Below are positions 23,861-34,077 of a DNA stretch of 37,082 nt, one piece after another. The translations under genes were made by a program, and so were the position numbers. Source of the DNA: Desulfobulbaceae bacterium (GTDB lineage Bacteria > Desulfobacterota > Desulfobulbia > Desulfobulbales > SURF-16); contig PKTX01000069.1 of the NCBI GenBank assembly GCA_002868945.1, positions 1 through 37,082 on the forward strand. The letters are read 5' to 3'. The notes beneath the pieces were generated by a model. That model was not told the DNA's origin. It worked only from the letters and a program-made list of their open reading frames with translations, and did no database searches. The stretch's first letter is position 1. The number at the start of each line of letters is the position of its first letter.

Positions 23861-24496
23861 ATGGAAAACTGGAGCGAGTACGTCAAATTCTTTGCCGCCC
23901 TGCTGGCCATTGTCAACCCCATGGGGGCGGTACCTATTTACATCAACCTTACCGCTTCCCAAAGCCGTTCGCAACGAAACAAGACCAGTAATATCGCAGC
24001 CTTGGCCACCGCTGCAATTCTCCTTACCGTCCTTTTCACAGGCGAATTACTGCTGAAGTTCTTCGGGATTTCCATAGCCTCTTTCCGGGTGGGAGGAGGT
24101 ATCCTCATCCTGCTCATGGCGATTTCCATGCTGCACGCCAAGATGAGCGACGTCAAGCAAACCGAGGAGGAGGCCGAGGATCTGGAGGACAAGGACAACA
24201 TCGCCGTGGTGCCCATGGCCACGCCTCTCTTGGCCGGGCCCGGCGCCATCAGCACCGTCATCCTTTACGCCCAGCGCCAGTCCTCGCCGCAGCACTATCT
24301 ACTGCTCCTTGGCCTCATTCTTTTGCTGGCCTTCGTCACCCTGCTCGTGCTGCGCACGGCGCCGACCATCTCTAGCCTGCTCGGCAAAACCGGAATAAAC
24401 GTGGTAACCCGCCTCATGGGTCTGGTCATGGCGGCAGTGGGAGTGGAATTCATGGCCAATGGCCTGCGCCAACTTTTCCCCCTGCTGGCCGGTTGA
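23861..24496 (+). CDS. MarC-family integral membrane protein
   Basis: The 211-residue protein has six helices in the MarC/NAAT pattern: FFAALLAIVNPMGAVPIY at the N-terminus, FRVGGGILILLMAISMLHA, a charged acidic loop (QTEEEAEDLEDKDN), then the second conserved box VVPMATPLLAGPGAISTVI, and a C-terminal pair VVTRLMGLVMAAVGVEFMANG. The family was named for multiple antibiotic resistance but has no proven transport function, although neutral amino acid transport was proposed for one member. GGAG lies 11 bases before the ATG, longer than usual. It is the only rightward gene between 13.9 and 28.3 kb, and a family-1 repeat follows it. Confidence 0.9.
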   Translation: MENWSEYVKFFAALLAIVNPMGAVPIYINLTASQSRSQRNKTSNIAALATAAILLTVLFTGELLLKFFGISIASFRVGGGILILLMAISMLHAKMSDVKQTEEEAEDLEDKDNIAVVPMATPLLAGPGAISTVILYAQRQSSPQHYLLLLGLILLLAFVTLLVLRTAPTISSLLGKTGINVVTRLMGLVMAAVGVEFMANGLRQLFPLLAG

Positions 24497-24524
24497 TCAG
24501 GTGTCAGCTGCCAACAATCCTTCT

Positions 24525-24690
24525 GGCCATCTTGAATAATTGCTATTTCGGAGTCTCGCAGGCTCGCTTACCTGTCCGATTTTTTCGTCGCTACGAAAAT
24601 AAAAATCCTCACATATGCCCGATATGCTCCGGTTTTTATTTTCTATGCTTCTCAAACTCGAAAAAAATATCTGATTATTCAAGATAGCCT
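24525..24690 (+). repeat. MITE-like repeat, family 1, copy B
   Basis: Ends CTGGCCATCTTGAATAATTG and GATTATTCAAGATAG; between them TTTCGGAGTCTCGC, TTTTTTCGTCGCTACGAAAA, CACATATGCCCGATATGCTC and TTCTCAAACTCGAAAAA. Copy C at 30590-30735 is the same element inverted and shorter by the TTTCGGAG segment. Its right end donates the TGA stop of the DUF21 gene (24679-24681). Confidence 0.75.
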
Positions 24691-25698
24691 TCTTATTGAA
24701 ATGCCTCGCAGCAAGCGGCCAAGGATATCGGCGCCGGTAATCACCCTTCGGTCCTCAGCCCAGATCAACACCAGATCATAATCGATGACGTCATCCTCAC
24801 CATGGCTGCTACCCACTTGCAACATGGAAAGAACTTTACCCAATGGTTTTTGGAGATCCCTTACCACAATGGGTTTATGACAGTAAGGCAGAGGCGTAGG
24901 ATAGGTCTTTCTGGCAAAGGCGTCGCGCAAAAAACGATCGGCATCCAGGGCGTAAACCGGCTCCTGCTGTTCATTGACAATGATCACCCATTTGCGCTGT
25001 GAGCTGGCCACCGCCATTAAAAAGGGGTCGGTATCGGAATAAATGTAGCGGGGAAAGACGGGCAGGCCATCGGGGCCGCTAGGTAACTCTATAATACTTT
25101 TGGGGTCCACCTTTTCGCCTTCCTCGGCCACTGCCAGGTCGTCGATGGCCAGGAAATTGAGGGCCCCCACCCCCTCCACCTTGTCGATCTCGGCATCCTC
25201 GGAAACAATATGCTTTTTGATCAGACTGCGCATTTCCTGCTCCTTGAAAAACTGAACCTGCTCGTGCCCCAGCATCCAGTCGAGCATCAAGGCTGAGGGC
25301 TTGGCCAGGGGGTAGAGCAGCAGTTGATAAAAACGCAGCAGGGGATAGAGGGTGGAGGCCATGCGCAGGGCATTTCTGGAAAAATAGGCCTGAGGAAAAA
25401 TCTCCCCCAGAAAGGTAATGACAAAGGTGGAGAAGATAAAGGCGCTTAGTCCTGCCATCACCGAATTAGAGATCAGGGTGAGTAGAACATTAATGGCCAC
25501 ATTACCCCAGAGGATGGTGGTAAGCAGGAAGTTAGCGTCCTTCCGCAGATTGATCACCCTTTGGGCATGCCTGTTGCCGGAGAGCTTCTCCACCTCCAGA
25601 CGTAAGCGGCTGACACTGAAAGCCGCCAAATTCATGCCGGAAAAAAAGGCTGATTGCGACACACAGACGACAATTCCTATCCAGAGGATGATCTCCAT
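24679..25698 (-). CDS. DUF21/CNNM-type membrane protein with CBS-like domain
   Basis: The 339-residue protein has the CNNM transmembrane domain (residues ~1-165: FFSGMNLAAFSVSRLRLEVE, RKDANFLLTTILWGNVAINV, FSTFVITFLGEIFPQAYFSR), then a pair of CBS-like repeats (~205-330) containing IYSDTDPFLMAVASSQRKWV and KVLSMLQ. Relatives (CorB/CorC, CNNM) handle Mg2+ or Co2+ and respond to ATP-Mg. The ATG at 25698 has only a weak AGAGAA signal; a longer frame would run into the psiE-like gene, 13 bases upstream, so translation coupling is likely. The last codons run into the family-1 repeat, whose TATCTTGA end supplies the stop; no CorC_HlyC domain is present, which the native gene may once have had. Confidence 0.85.
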   Translation of the reverse strand: MEIILWIGIVVCVSQSAFFSGMNLAAFSVSRLRLEVEKLSGNRHAQRVINLRKDANFLLTTILWGNVAINVLLTLISNSVMAGLSAFIFSTFVITFLGEIFPQAYFSRNALRMASTLYPLLRFYQLLLYPLAKPSALMLDWMLGHEQVQFFKEQEMRSLIKKHIVSEDAEIDKVEGVGALNFLAIDDLAVAEEGEKVDPKSIIELPSGPDGLPVFPRYIYSDTDPFLMAVASSQRKWVIIVNEQQEPVYALDADRFLRDAFARKTYPTPLPYCHKPIVVRDLQKPLGKVLSMLQVGSSHGEDDVIDYDLVLIWAEDRRVITGADILGRLLRGISIRRLS

Positions 25699-25711
25699 GT
25701 CGATTTCTCTG

Positions 25712-26197
25712 TTATTTCGGAGCTTCTTGCTGGGAGTCGACCGTTTCGAGGTCGACCTTCTCGCACATGAGTATTTCCTGCTTAAAGGAAAAGATCGCTG
25801 CGGTGCGCAGGCCTGCCAGGACGACGAGCAAAACTGCCTTGGCATAGAGCAGTTTGATGTCGCCCTCCTTCATGTAAAGGAACATCATGATATCGCGCAA
25901 CACGAAGACAATCACCGCATCCACCACATAGGAGATCTTCAAACGGTGGGTGTGGAAAAACTCCACCAGGGTACGGGCGATCTCTACCAGGATGTAGAGG
26001 GTAAAGATATCGAGAATCACCGTTTTGTAAGAACCGGTCACCGCCTTACTCTGAAACAGAGCTCCCAATCCCCAAAAAAGCTTAAGTGTCGCGGTAATCA
26101 GAACAATGATAAAAAATATGAGAATGATCCGAAACACCACACCAACAACAGCATCAAAAAGATGGTAGGGATCCAGATATTTTTTCAGACTATGCAT
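25712..26197 (-). CDS. PsiE-family (phosphate-starvation-inducible E) membrane protein
   Basis: The 161-residue protein has four helices (~15-45, ~60-82, ~92-112, ~118-137) and matches the PsiE pattern: FRIILIFFIIVLITATLKLF, LDIFTLYILVEIARTLVEFF, SYVVDAVIVFVLRDIMMFLY. PsiE proteins are of unknown biochemical role; in E. coli expression follows phosphate starvation. AAGGGGG stands a few bases before the ATG. It sits between the potassium channel and the DUF21 gene on the same strand, with a short 13-base gap to the latter. Confidence 0.85.
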   Translation of the reverse strand: MHSLKKYLDPYHLFDAVVGVVFRIILIFFIIVLITATLKLFWGLGALFQSKAVTGSYKTVILDIFTLYILVEIARTLVEFFHTHRLKISYVVDAVIVFVLRDIMMFLYMKEGDIKLLYAKAVLLVVLAGLRTAAIFSFKQEILMCEKVDLETVDSQQEAPK

Positions 26198-26308
26198 ATG
26201 TCTTGCCCCCCTTCAGGTTGTTATGATACGCCTTGGCCGCCAGTCTTTTGTCCCTTCTGGTGTCCCTTGTCTTTCAGTGTTCCTTTGCCCAGCCTTTCTG
26301 TCGCCACC

Positions 26309-28000
26309 TCAATATTTCTCGCGAAAACTGCGTTCCCCTTCAACCGTGCCGATCAGCACCAATTCGTCCTCTTTCTGGAAAAGGACGTCGGGGGGTGGGC
26401 TGTGGATCATGGTGCCGTGGCTTGTAATGGCCACAACACTGCACCCTGTCTCCCTGCGGATACTGGTGTCAGCCAGGGTCTTGCCTATCAACGACTCGGG
26501 GATCGGCAGCCTGAAGACGCTCAGACCCTCCAGTGCCATGAGCACCTCTTCTGGTTTGAGGTGGTTGAGGATGGTGTTGGCCCCCAGGGAGGCATAGGAC
26601 ATGACCAGGTCTGCGCCGGCCCGGTGCAGTTTGGGCACCGTATTTTCATTGGTGGCCCTGGCAATGATCTGGATATCGGGACGCAGCTGCCGACAGTAGA
26701 TGGTGAGATAGATGTTGATGGCGTCGTTATGGGTGGTGACAATAACGGAACTGGCCTTGGCAATGCCCGCCTTCTGCAGGGTATCCAGATCGGCGGCATT
26801 CCCTTCAACGGCGCACTCATTGGCCTTCACCACCGTGGGGCTTTTTTCAACCGTTCGGTAGGTGATGCCACGTTCTTTCAAGGCGGTGGCCGCTGCCTGG
26901 CCGACCCGGCCGCCGCCCAGGATAAGAACCGGGGCATCCTCACTCTGCCGACTGCAGACAATGCCGAAATGGCTCTCATATTTTTTCAGCTGCTCGGCGG
27001 AGCCGGCCAGCATGAGAACCATGGTGGCGTTAATGGCCATGTCCGGGGTGGGAGGAACAAATTCCCCCCTTTCCCAGCCGCCCACCACGGTGACACCGGT
27101 TTTTTCCCTGATCTGCGTATCCAGTAGAACCTTGCCCACCAGAGCGGTGTTCATGGCCGGCGCCTCGGCAATGAGCAGCTCCCTGTAACGCCAGATGATA
27201 TTGGTGCTGATGGTGCCGCCGATAGCGCGCCGGCCCAGGGATTGGCCCAGCATGTCCATGAACTGAAAGACATGGCTGTTGCCGGCAAACTGCAGGATGT
27301 CCACGGAATGGGCATGGTCGGTGTTGGTGACAATGGGGACGGTCTCCGAGACTTCCCGCAGGGTGAAGGAAATATTGGTGTTGGTCATGTCGTCGTTGGT
27401 GACAACCACCAGGGCGGCATTGTCAATCTGCAGCCGTCTATAGGTCTCGGGATCACCGTAGTCACCCAGCATGACATTATAGCCTTGGTTTCGGATTTCA
27501 AGGGCCTGCTGAAGGTCAGGGGCCAGAATAACGTACTGATATTTATGCTGGACAAGTTTCTTGATCAAATTTTCCGTGATGGCGTCCAGGTTGGTCAACA
27601 CCACATGACAGTTTGTTCCCGCCGCAATCGTGCGAGGTGCCCGGGCATTCTCCTGGGCGGTGAGCCAAGGGGCGTAAAAAAACTGAATAAAGGTAAAGGG
27701 CAGCATGACCAGCAGAAAGACAATGCCTGAGAGCAGGACAATGGTGGAGAAAAAAAGGCCCAGGTCAGAGGAAAAGGTAATGTCGCCGAAGCCAAGGGTG
27801 GACATGACGGTCAGAGTCCAGTAGACGCCGGTGAACCAGCTGTAGCTGCGGCCCTCCCAGAGCATAATAATGTGAAAGAAAACGCTGTAGACAGCAACAA
27901 GAACAGCCAGGAACAGGAAGAACTTAAGCAAAAGCAGGCTGTTGCGCCTGGTTGTTTTGTTGCGGAGAAAATAGACAAGTTGGGAAGGAAGGTATTTCAT
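26309..28000 (-). CDS. Potassium channel with two RCK (TrkA-N/TrkA-C) units
   Basis: The 563-residue protein carries two membrane helices (~22-48 and ~82-110) around a pore loop with the K+ filter TLGFGD (residues 68-73), then two cytosolic RCK units: the first from ~131 (NCHVVLTNLDAITENLIKKL, GDYGDPETYRRLQIDNAALV) and the second from ~350 (APVLILGGGRVGQAAATALK, EGNAADLDTLQKAGI). Each is followed by a TrkA-C-like subdomain. This is the layout of MthK/TrkA-gated ligand-controlled channels, but with both RCK units in one chain. No Shine-Dalgarno sequence precedes the ATG at 28000. It heads the leftward channel and stress gene block. The regulatory ligand (NAD(H), Ca2+ or c-di-AMP) cannot be read off. 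Confidence 0.93.
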   Translation of the reverse strand: MKYLPSQLVYFLRNKTTRRNSLLLLKFFLFLAVLVAVYSVFFHIIMLWEGRSYSWFTGVYWTLTVMSTLGFGDITFSSDLGLFFSTIVLLSGIVFLLVMLPFTFIQFFYAPWLTAQENARAPRTIAAGTNCHVVLTNLDAITENLIKKLVQHKYQYVILAPDLQQALEIRNQGYNVMLGDYGDPETYRRLQIDNAALVVVTNDDMTNTNISFTLREVSETVPIVTNTDHAHSVDILQFAGNSHVFQFMDMLGQSLGRRAIGGTISTNIIWRYRELLIAEAPAMNTALVGKVLLDTQIREKTGVTVVGGWERGEFVPPTPDMAINATMVLMLAGSAEQLKKYESHFGIVCSRQSEDAPVLILGGGRVGQAAATALKERGITYRTVEKSPTVVKANECAVEGNAADLDTLQKAGIAKASSVIVTTHNDAINIYLTIYCRQLRPDIQIIARATNENTVPKLHRAGADLVMSYASLGANTILNHLKPEEVLMALEGLSVFRLPIPESLIGKTLADTSIRRETGCSVVAITSHGTMIHSPPPDVLFQKEDELVLIGTVEGERSFREKY

Positions 28001-28393
28001 GGACAGGAGGCTTTAAGGGGGAGGAATGTGATGATGCCTAGGCGAACACCCCCATCATACCCATGATCCAGCGCCAGCACAATCTGTCCCGGTGTTCCCC
28101 GGCAGTTTTGCCTCCCTTTTCCGGATTTACCTCCGCCGGCAGGGGAGAAAGAGGAGATTGCAGCTTACGGGTATCTTGAATAATTAGATACCCGTAAGCT
28201 GTCCCCCGAAATTGGTCCCCAGAACCCTCCAAGGCTATAGCCCCCCTTAGAGGTCGCCAGCAGAGACCACTAATTATTTGGACCCTTGGTTCCTCCATGT
28301 TATTCTGCTCAGAAATCGGGTGATTCCCCTGCCCACCTATTCTCTCCGTACCGTAATCAAGAGTAATCCGGAACACCGGGAAAGAGGCTTTCC
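28001..28393. other. Divergent intergenic region with a perfect hairpin
   Basis: Lies between the leftward potassium-channel gene and the rightward diguanylate cyclase gene, so it must contain both promoters; none is obvious. The only structure is the 41-base hairpin at 28161-28201. An open frame on the minus strand from 28376 to 28038 has no recognisable domain and is not considered a gene. Confidence 0.45.
28161..28201. repeat. Perfect 16-base inverted repeat built from a family-1 repeat end
   Basis: Arms CAGCTTACGGGTATCT and AGATACCCGTAAGCTG with loop TGAATAATT. The motif GGGTATCTTGAATAATTAG in its centre equals the end motif of the family-1 repeats. It may be a remnant left by excision or a self-paired solo end. 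Confidence 0.65.
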
Positions 28394-29839
28394 GTGCATA
28401 ATCGAAAACTGCGTTTCGTGGCCATCCTGACCATTCTGCTGGGGACAGGCTTTATCACCACCTGTTTTATCAGCTACTATGTGGCCCACGACTCGATTTC
28501 CAGCCAGATTGCCGAAACGACCCTGCCCTTAACCAGTGACAACATCTATTCGGAGATCCAACGCGACCTTCTGCGGCCTATCTTCATTTCCTCCCTTATG
28601 GCCCAGGACACCTTTGTCCGCGACTGGACCCTGGCCGGAGAACAGGACGAAAGGGCGATCATCCGCTACCTGAAGGAGATTCAGAAACGCTACGGCACGG
28701 TGACCAGCTTCTTTGTCTCGGACAAGACCAGGAAATACTATCACTCCACCGGCGTGCTTAAGAAGGTCAGCGAAAGCGATCCGCAGGACGCCTGGTATTT
28801 CCGGGTGCAGAAGATGCACGATGATTACGAGGTCAATGTCGACACCGATACGGCGGACAGGAACTCCCTGACTATCTTCATCAACTACCGCGTTTATGAC
28901 TACAGCGGCAACTATATCGGCACAACCGGCGTGGGCCTGGCTGTTGAGGCGGTGAGCGACCTGATCAACACCTACCAGAACCGTTATGGCCGCAGGGTCT
29001 TTTTTACGGACAGAGAAGGGGGTATCACCCTGCGCGGCGCCGAGCACCAAGGACCGGAGAATATCCGCCAGATACCGGGTCTGGCCCAACATGCCACCCA
29101 GATTCTGACCTCGCCGAGCAATTCGCTCACCTATGAAAAGGACGGCAAAACCATATACCTGAACAGCCGCCTGGTTGCCGAATTCGATTGGCTGCTGCTG
29201 GTGGAGCAGATGGAAGATCCGGCCGAGGCCCGTATTGCCAAGACCCTGATCGGCAATCTCGCCTTGAGCCTGGTAATCACCGTGATCGTCCTTGTTCTGG
29301 TGAATCTGACCATCGGTCGCTACCAGCGCAAGCTGGAGGAGATGGCAACCACGGACAAGCTGACCGGCGTGGCCAACCGCCAGGTCTTTGACATACTCTT
29401 CAACCAGGCCTTTAAGTATGCCAAGCGGCGGGGCGGGCCGTTGTCGGCGATCATGCTCGACCTCGATCATTTCAAACGGGTGAACGACACCTTCGGTCAT
29501 CAGGCTGGTGACCTGGTGCTCACGACCACGGCCCACACAGTGAAACGGTTGATCCGTGATTCCGATCTCCTCTGCCGCTGGGGCGGAGAGGAATTTTTTG
29601 TCCTGCTGCCGGACTGCGACCAGGTGCAGGCCGTGGCCGTGGCCGAGAAGATCCGCCATACACTGGAGACGCAAAAAGGCGTGAGTTTCGGCGCGCAGAC
29701 CATTTCCATTACCGCCAGCTTCGGGGTGGCCGAACTGCTGCCCGGCGACTCCAAGACCGATCTGATCCGGCGGGTGGACAATGCCATGTATATTGCAAAG
29801 GAGAAAGGCCGCAATTTCGTCGAACTGGCAGGAAGATAG
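28394..29839 (+). CDS. Diguanylate cyclase with periplasmic dCache sensor
   Basis: The 481-residue protein has a membrane helix at ~8-30, a periplasmic dCache-type sensor (~35-285: RDLLRPIFISSLMAQDTFVR, YFRVQKMHDDYEVNVDTD, the GNYIGTTGVGLAVE strand), a second helix at ~289-310, and a GGDEF domain. The active motif is GGEEF (397-401), with the DLDHFKRVNDTFGH segment intact and a product-inhibition site RDSD (388-391) exactly five residues ahead. It should make c-di-GMP under control of an extracellular small ligand. The start is GTG at 28394 with GAGG six bases upstream. It opposes the HD-GYP enzyme at 15858-17324 biochemically but is not linked to it. Confidence 0.93.
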   Translation: MHNRKLRFVAILTILLGTGFITTCFISYYVAHDSISSQIAETTLPLTSDNIYSEIQRDLLRPIFISSLMAQDTFVRDWTLAGEQDERAIIRYLKEIQKRYGTVTSFFVSDKTRKYYHSTGVLKKVSESDPQDAWYFRVQKMHDDYEVNVDTDTADRNSLTIFINYRVYDYSGNYIGTTGVGLAVEAVSDLINTYQNRYGRRVFFTDREGGITLRGAEHQGPENIRQIPGLAQHATQILTSPSNSLTYEKDGKTIYLNSRLVAEFDWLLLVEQMEDPAEARIAKTLIGNLALSLVITVIVLVLVNLTIGRYQRKLEEMATTDKLTGVANRQVFDILFNQAFKYAKRRGGPLSAIMLDLDHFKRVNDTFGHQAGDLVLTTTAHTVKRLIRDSDLLCRWGGEEFFVLLPDCDQVQAVAVAEKIRHTLETQKGVSFGAQTISITASFGVAELLPGDSKTDLIRRVDNAMYIAKEKGRNFVELAGR

Positions 29840-30017
29840 AGACATGGGCCCTCCCGCTTAAAACATCAAGCTCGGAATCCCAATGGGACAGAAGTCTCCC
29901 TTCACCGCAGGGCCCGCGCCCTGTGCGACACCAGGTTGATATGGCGACAAAAAGATCGGCGTCTAGCCCTTACGATCCATGGAATGGAGCGGCAGGATTG
30001 CCGAGGAATTGGCAAAC

Positions 30018-30572
30018 TCAGTTTTGCAAAATGATTTTCAGGCCAATACCGATCAAAACAAGGCCGCCTAAGATTTCAAACCTGCCTCCCCACATAGTGC
30101 CGATTCTTCGACCAAGCAGCATACCGGCGACAGTCAATATGGCAGTAATGATGCCGATAATTATTGCCGGAGTCCAGATCGTAATCCCAATCATGGACAA
30201 GGAAAAACCAACAGCTAAGGCGTCTATGCTCGTGGCAATGGAGAGCAGGACCATGGTCATCCCTTTCGTTGGATCTCGCCTCTCCCTCGTTTCTTCATGG
30301 TCTGCAACTGCTTCATAAATCATCTTGCCGCCCACAAAGGTAAGCAGCATGAAAGCTATCCATGGGGCAAAGAGCGTAACAAATTGCCGAAGACCGATTC
30401 CGCTAAGCCAGCCGATAATCGGCATGCCTCCCTGAAACAGACCAAAATGAAATCCGAGTCGAAACAACTGTCTTCTGGTAATCGGATCAAGAAGGACACC
30501 GGCACCCAGGGCCACAGCAAAGGCATCCATGGCAAGGGCTATGGCTATACCGGTTAATGACAGGAAATCCAT
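30018..30572 (-). CDS. mntP: Manganese exporter MntP
   Basis: The 184-residue inner-membrane protein has six helices and the MntP duplicated motif: ALAMDAFAVALGAG with Asp16, and SIATSIDALAVGFSLS in the second half; the aspartates are needed for Mn2+ efflux in the E. coli protein. The ATG at 30572 follows AAGG at eight bases; the frame remains open into the adjacent repeat to 30707, but that stretch is clearly element DNA. A family-1 repeat starts 17 bases upstream of the start codon, so the promoter must lie in or beyond it, and no yybP-ykoY-type riboswitch is evident there. Confidence 0.92.
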   Translation of the reverse strand: MDFLSLTGIAIALAMDAFAVALGAGVLLDPITRRQLFRLGFHFGLFQGGMPIIGWLSGIGLRQFVTLFAPWIAFMLLTFVGGKMIYEAVADHEETRERRDPTKGMTMVLLSIATSIDALAVGFSLSMIGITIWTPAIIIGIITAILTVAGMLLGRRIGTMWGGRFEILGGLVLIGIGLKIILQN

Positions 30573-30589
30573 TTTCTCAACCTTCAGAC

Positions 30590-30735
30590 GGGTATCTTGA
30601 ATTATGAGATTTTTTGTTCGAGTTTGAGAAGCATAGAAAATAAAAACCGCAGCATATCGAGCATATGTGAGGATTTTTATTTTCGTAGCGACGAAAAAAT
30701 CGGACAAAAAAGCAATTATTCAAGATGGCCAGACT
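30590..30735 (-). repeat. MITE-like repeat, family 1, copy C (inverted)
   Basis: Read on the minus strand it runs from CTGGCCATCTTGAATAATTG to ATAATTCAAGATACCCG, matching copy B for most of its length (TTTTTTCGTCGCTACGAAAA, CACATATGCTCGATATGCTG, TTCTCAAACTCGAACAA) but lacking the TTTCGGAGTCTCGC segment. It lies between the divergent genes mntP and tex. Confidence 0.75.
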
Positions 30736-30739
30736 TCAT

Positions 30740-30766
30740 CGACATTGCGAAATGTCGTCTTTTTTT
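30740..30766 (+). terminator. Rho-independent terminator-like hairpin ahead of tex
   Basis: Stem CGACATT-GCGA-AATGTCG followed directly by TCTTTTTTT. It points rightward, 68 bases before the tex start, with no rightward gene upstream. It could stop transcription arising in the repeat, act as an attenuator in the tex leader, or be a relic of a lost gene. Confidence 0.55.
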
Positions 30767-30833
30767 GCAGCGTTTTCATTTCATTTCAAAAAACAATTGG
30801 CATTGCCAGCCAAATACCAATAGGAACATGAGC

Positions 30834-32957
<2,124 letters not shown>

Positions 32958-33279
32958 CGAGTCGGACTTGAAGCCTTCTCGCAAAAAGAGCACCAGGTGG
33001 GGTTGGAAAAGGAAAACAACCGTAATCCTTAAAGCTATCTTTTGAGAGCCAAAAAGGCGGCCCGCAGGCTGAAAGAGGGCCGACTTTCAGAGGTGGACCA
33101 GAGCTTTCCCCAGGCTTCAGTTTTTCTATAATCATTCACCGTGAGTTAACGTGTACAGTGGGAGGTCAACCTGGGGTGAGTTGAAAAAATCCTAAGGTTG
33201 GATGTGGCAATGTTAACGTTGAGCTGAGTGGCGCGCCAATGAGCTTTCCCGTAAGACCGCCAATGTTATTCGCGTCCAC
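32958..33279. other. Convergent intergenic region at the border of the CBASS island
   Basis: GC-rich up to about 33.1 kb, then mixed. It contains a hairpin CTGAAAG/CTTTCAG (33069-33090) after tex and the repeat copy at 33168-33208. Near 33195-33262 the minus strand vaguely resembles an integron attC site, but the consensus boxes do not fit. No gene seen. Confidence 0.45.
33168..33208 (-). repeat. CBASS-flanking repeat, copy 1
   Basis: A 41-base sequence that matches 35105-35145 at 34 positions. On the minus strand both read ACATCCAAC, then AGGA, a T-run, CTCACCC, AGGTTGA, forming an imperfect dyad (CCAACCT with AGGTTGA). It lies about 70 bases beyond the S-4TM effector stop. Confidence 0.6.
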
Positions 33280-34077
33280 TCAAGCGCTTGGTTGGAATTC
33301 CATTTTCAATTCCTTTCTAATTTGGGTCCATTTCTTTGTTAATGAAGAGTTGAGTTCGTTAAAAACTTTCGTTGATAAAAGTAACCCTGCTGAAGATTTG
33401 GCCGACTCATAAGCAACAAAGCTATCAAGAACCGTTGCAATGGCCCGTGGAGATTCCGCACCAATATCGTGCAAAAAATGTGTATGAAGGCGGTCATATG
33501 TTCTTTCATGCCTCAACCGTAGGACTTCTAAGTTCAACCACTGAGCAATAATTTCCCCGGAAAATATAACCTGCGTTATCCAGGTGAGAATTTCTAAATT
33601 ATTATGTCGTAATGAAAATGCCAACAGCCATATAACCGCATAACCTCCCGTAAATGTACGTTTTTTGTGTAGCATTTTTTCCGCAACTTCTTTGCTGAAA
33701 AATGAGTTCTCCATGGTGTTAGCACCAAGGCGTTGTAATGAAGGAGTATAGTCATTGTTGTAATACAAAGAGGTTTTATCATGACACAGAGGAGTGCCAA
33801 AAGCATCTGACAGCATTTGCTTTCTACGCATCCTCTCAGCCTTGGGTACTAAATAGAATCTAGATATTTGTGAAATGGAGAAGTATAAAATGACTGATAC
33901 GATGAAGCTTGATTGCAAAGAGCATTTTACTAACTCACCAAAATTTGAATAGTATGGCATGCATAGGGACAGAATAGAAATTAGCCAGAATAGCCATGCC
34001 GCAAGCTTTTCAAATTTAACAGCTGGTTCGTAGTATTGTGCGACCTCATCAATTCTGTTTTCTATTGTATTGGTCAT
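33280..34077 (-). CDS. S-4TM family membrane effector (CBASS)
   Basis: The 265-residue protein has two pairs of membrane helices, ~26-45 and ~52-73, then ~146-162 and ~167-188, with a cytosolic middle segment (RRKQMLSDAFGTPL, YYNNDYTPSLQRLGANTMEN, SFFSKEVAEKML) that matches the S-4TM family (SMODS-associated 4TM, PF18159). These are predicted pore-forming effectors that respond to a cyclic nucleotide and kill or arrest the infected cell. The gene overlaps the CD-NTase gene by four bases (ATGA), placing it as the partner effector. The DNA is AT-rich compared with tex and its other neighbours, in keeping with recent transfer. The exact ligand is unknown. Confidence 0.85.
   Translation of the reverse strand: MTNTIENRIDEVAQYYEPAVKFEKLAAWLFWLISILSLCMPYYSNFGELVKCSLQSSFIVSVILYFSISQISRFYLVPKAERMRRKQMLSDAFGTPLCHDKTSLYYNNDYTPSLQRLGANTMENSFFSKEVAEKMLHKKRTFTGGYAVIWLLAFSLRHNNLEILTWITQVIFSGEIIAQWLNLEVLRLRHERTYDRLHTHFLHDIGAESPRAIATVLDSFVAYESAKSSAGLLLSTKVFNELNSSLTKKWTQIRKELKMEFQPSA

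Noticed and set aside
28038-28376. 112-codon open frame on the minus strand
   Set aside because: No recognisable domain, it spans the 41-base hairpin, and it has no ribosome site; it is taken as chance.
33195-33262. Integron attC site after the S-4TM gene
   Set aside because: The minus strand has TAAC and GTTA boxes about 60 bases apart and a CAGCTCAAC-like end, but neither box fits RYYYAAC/GTTRRRY fully, the inner boxes pair asymmetrically, and no such site follows the JAB gene.
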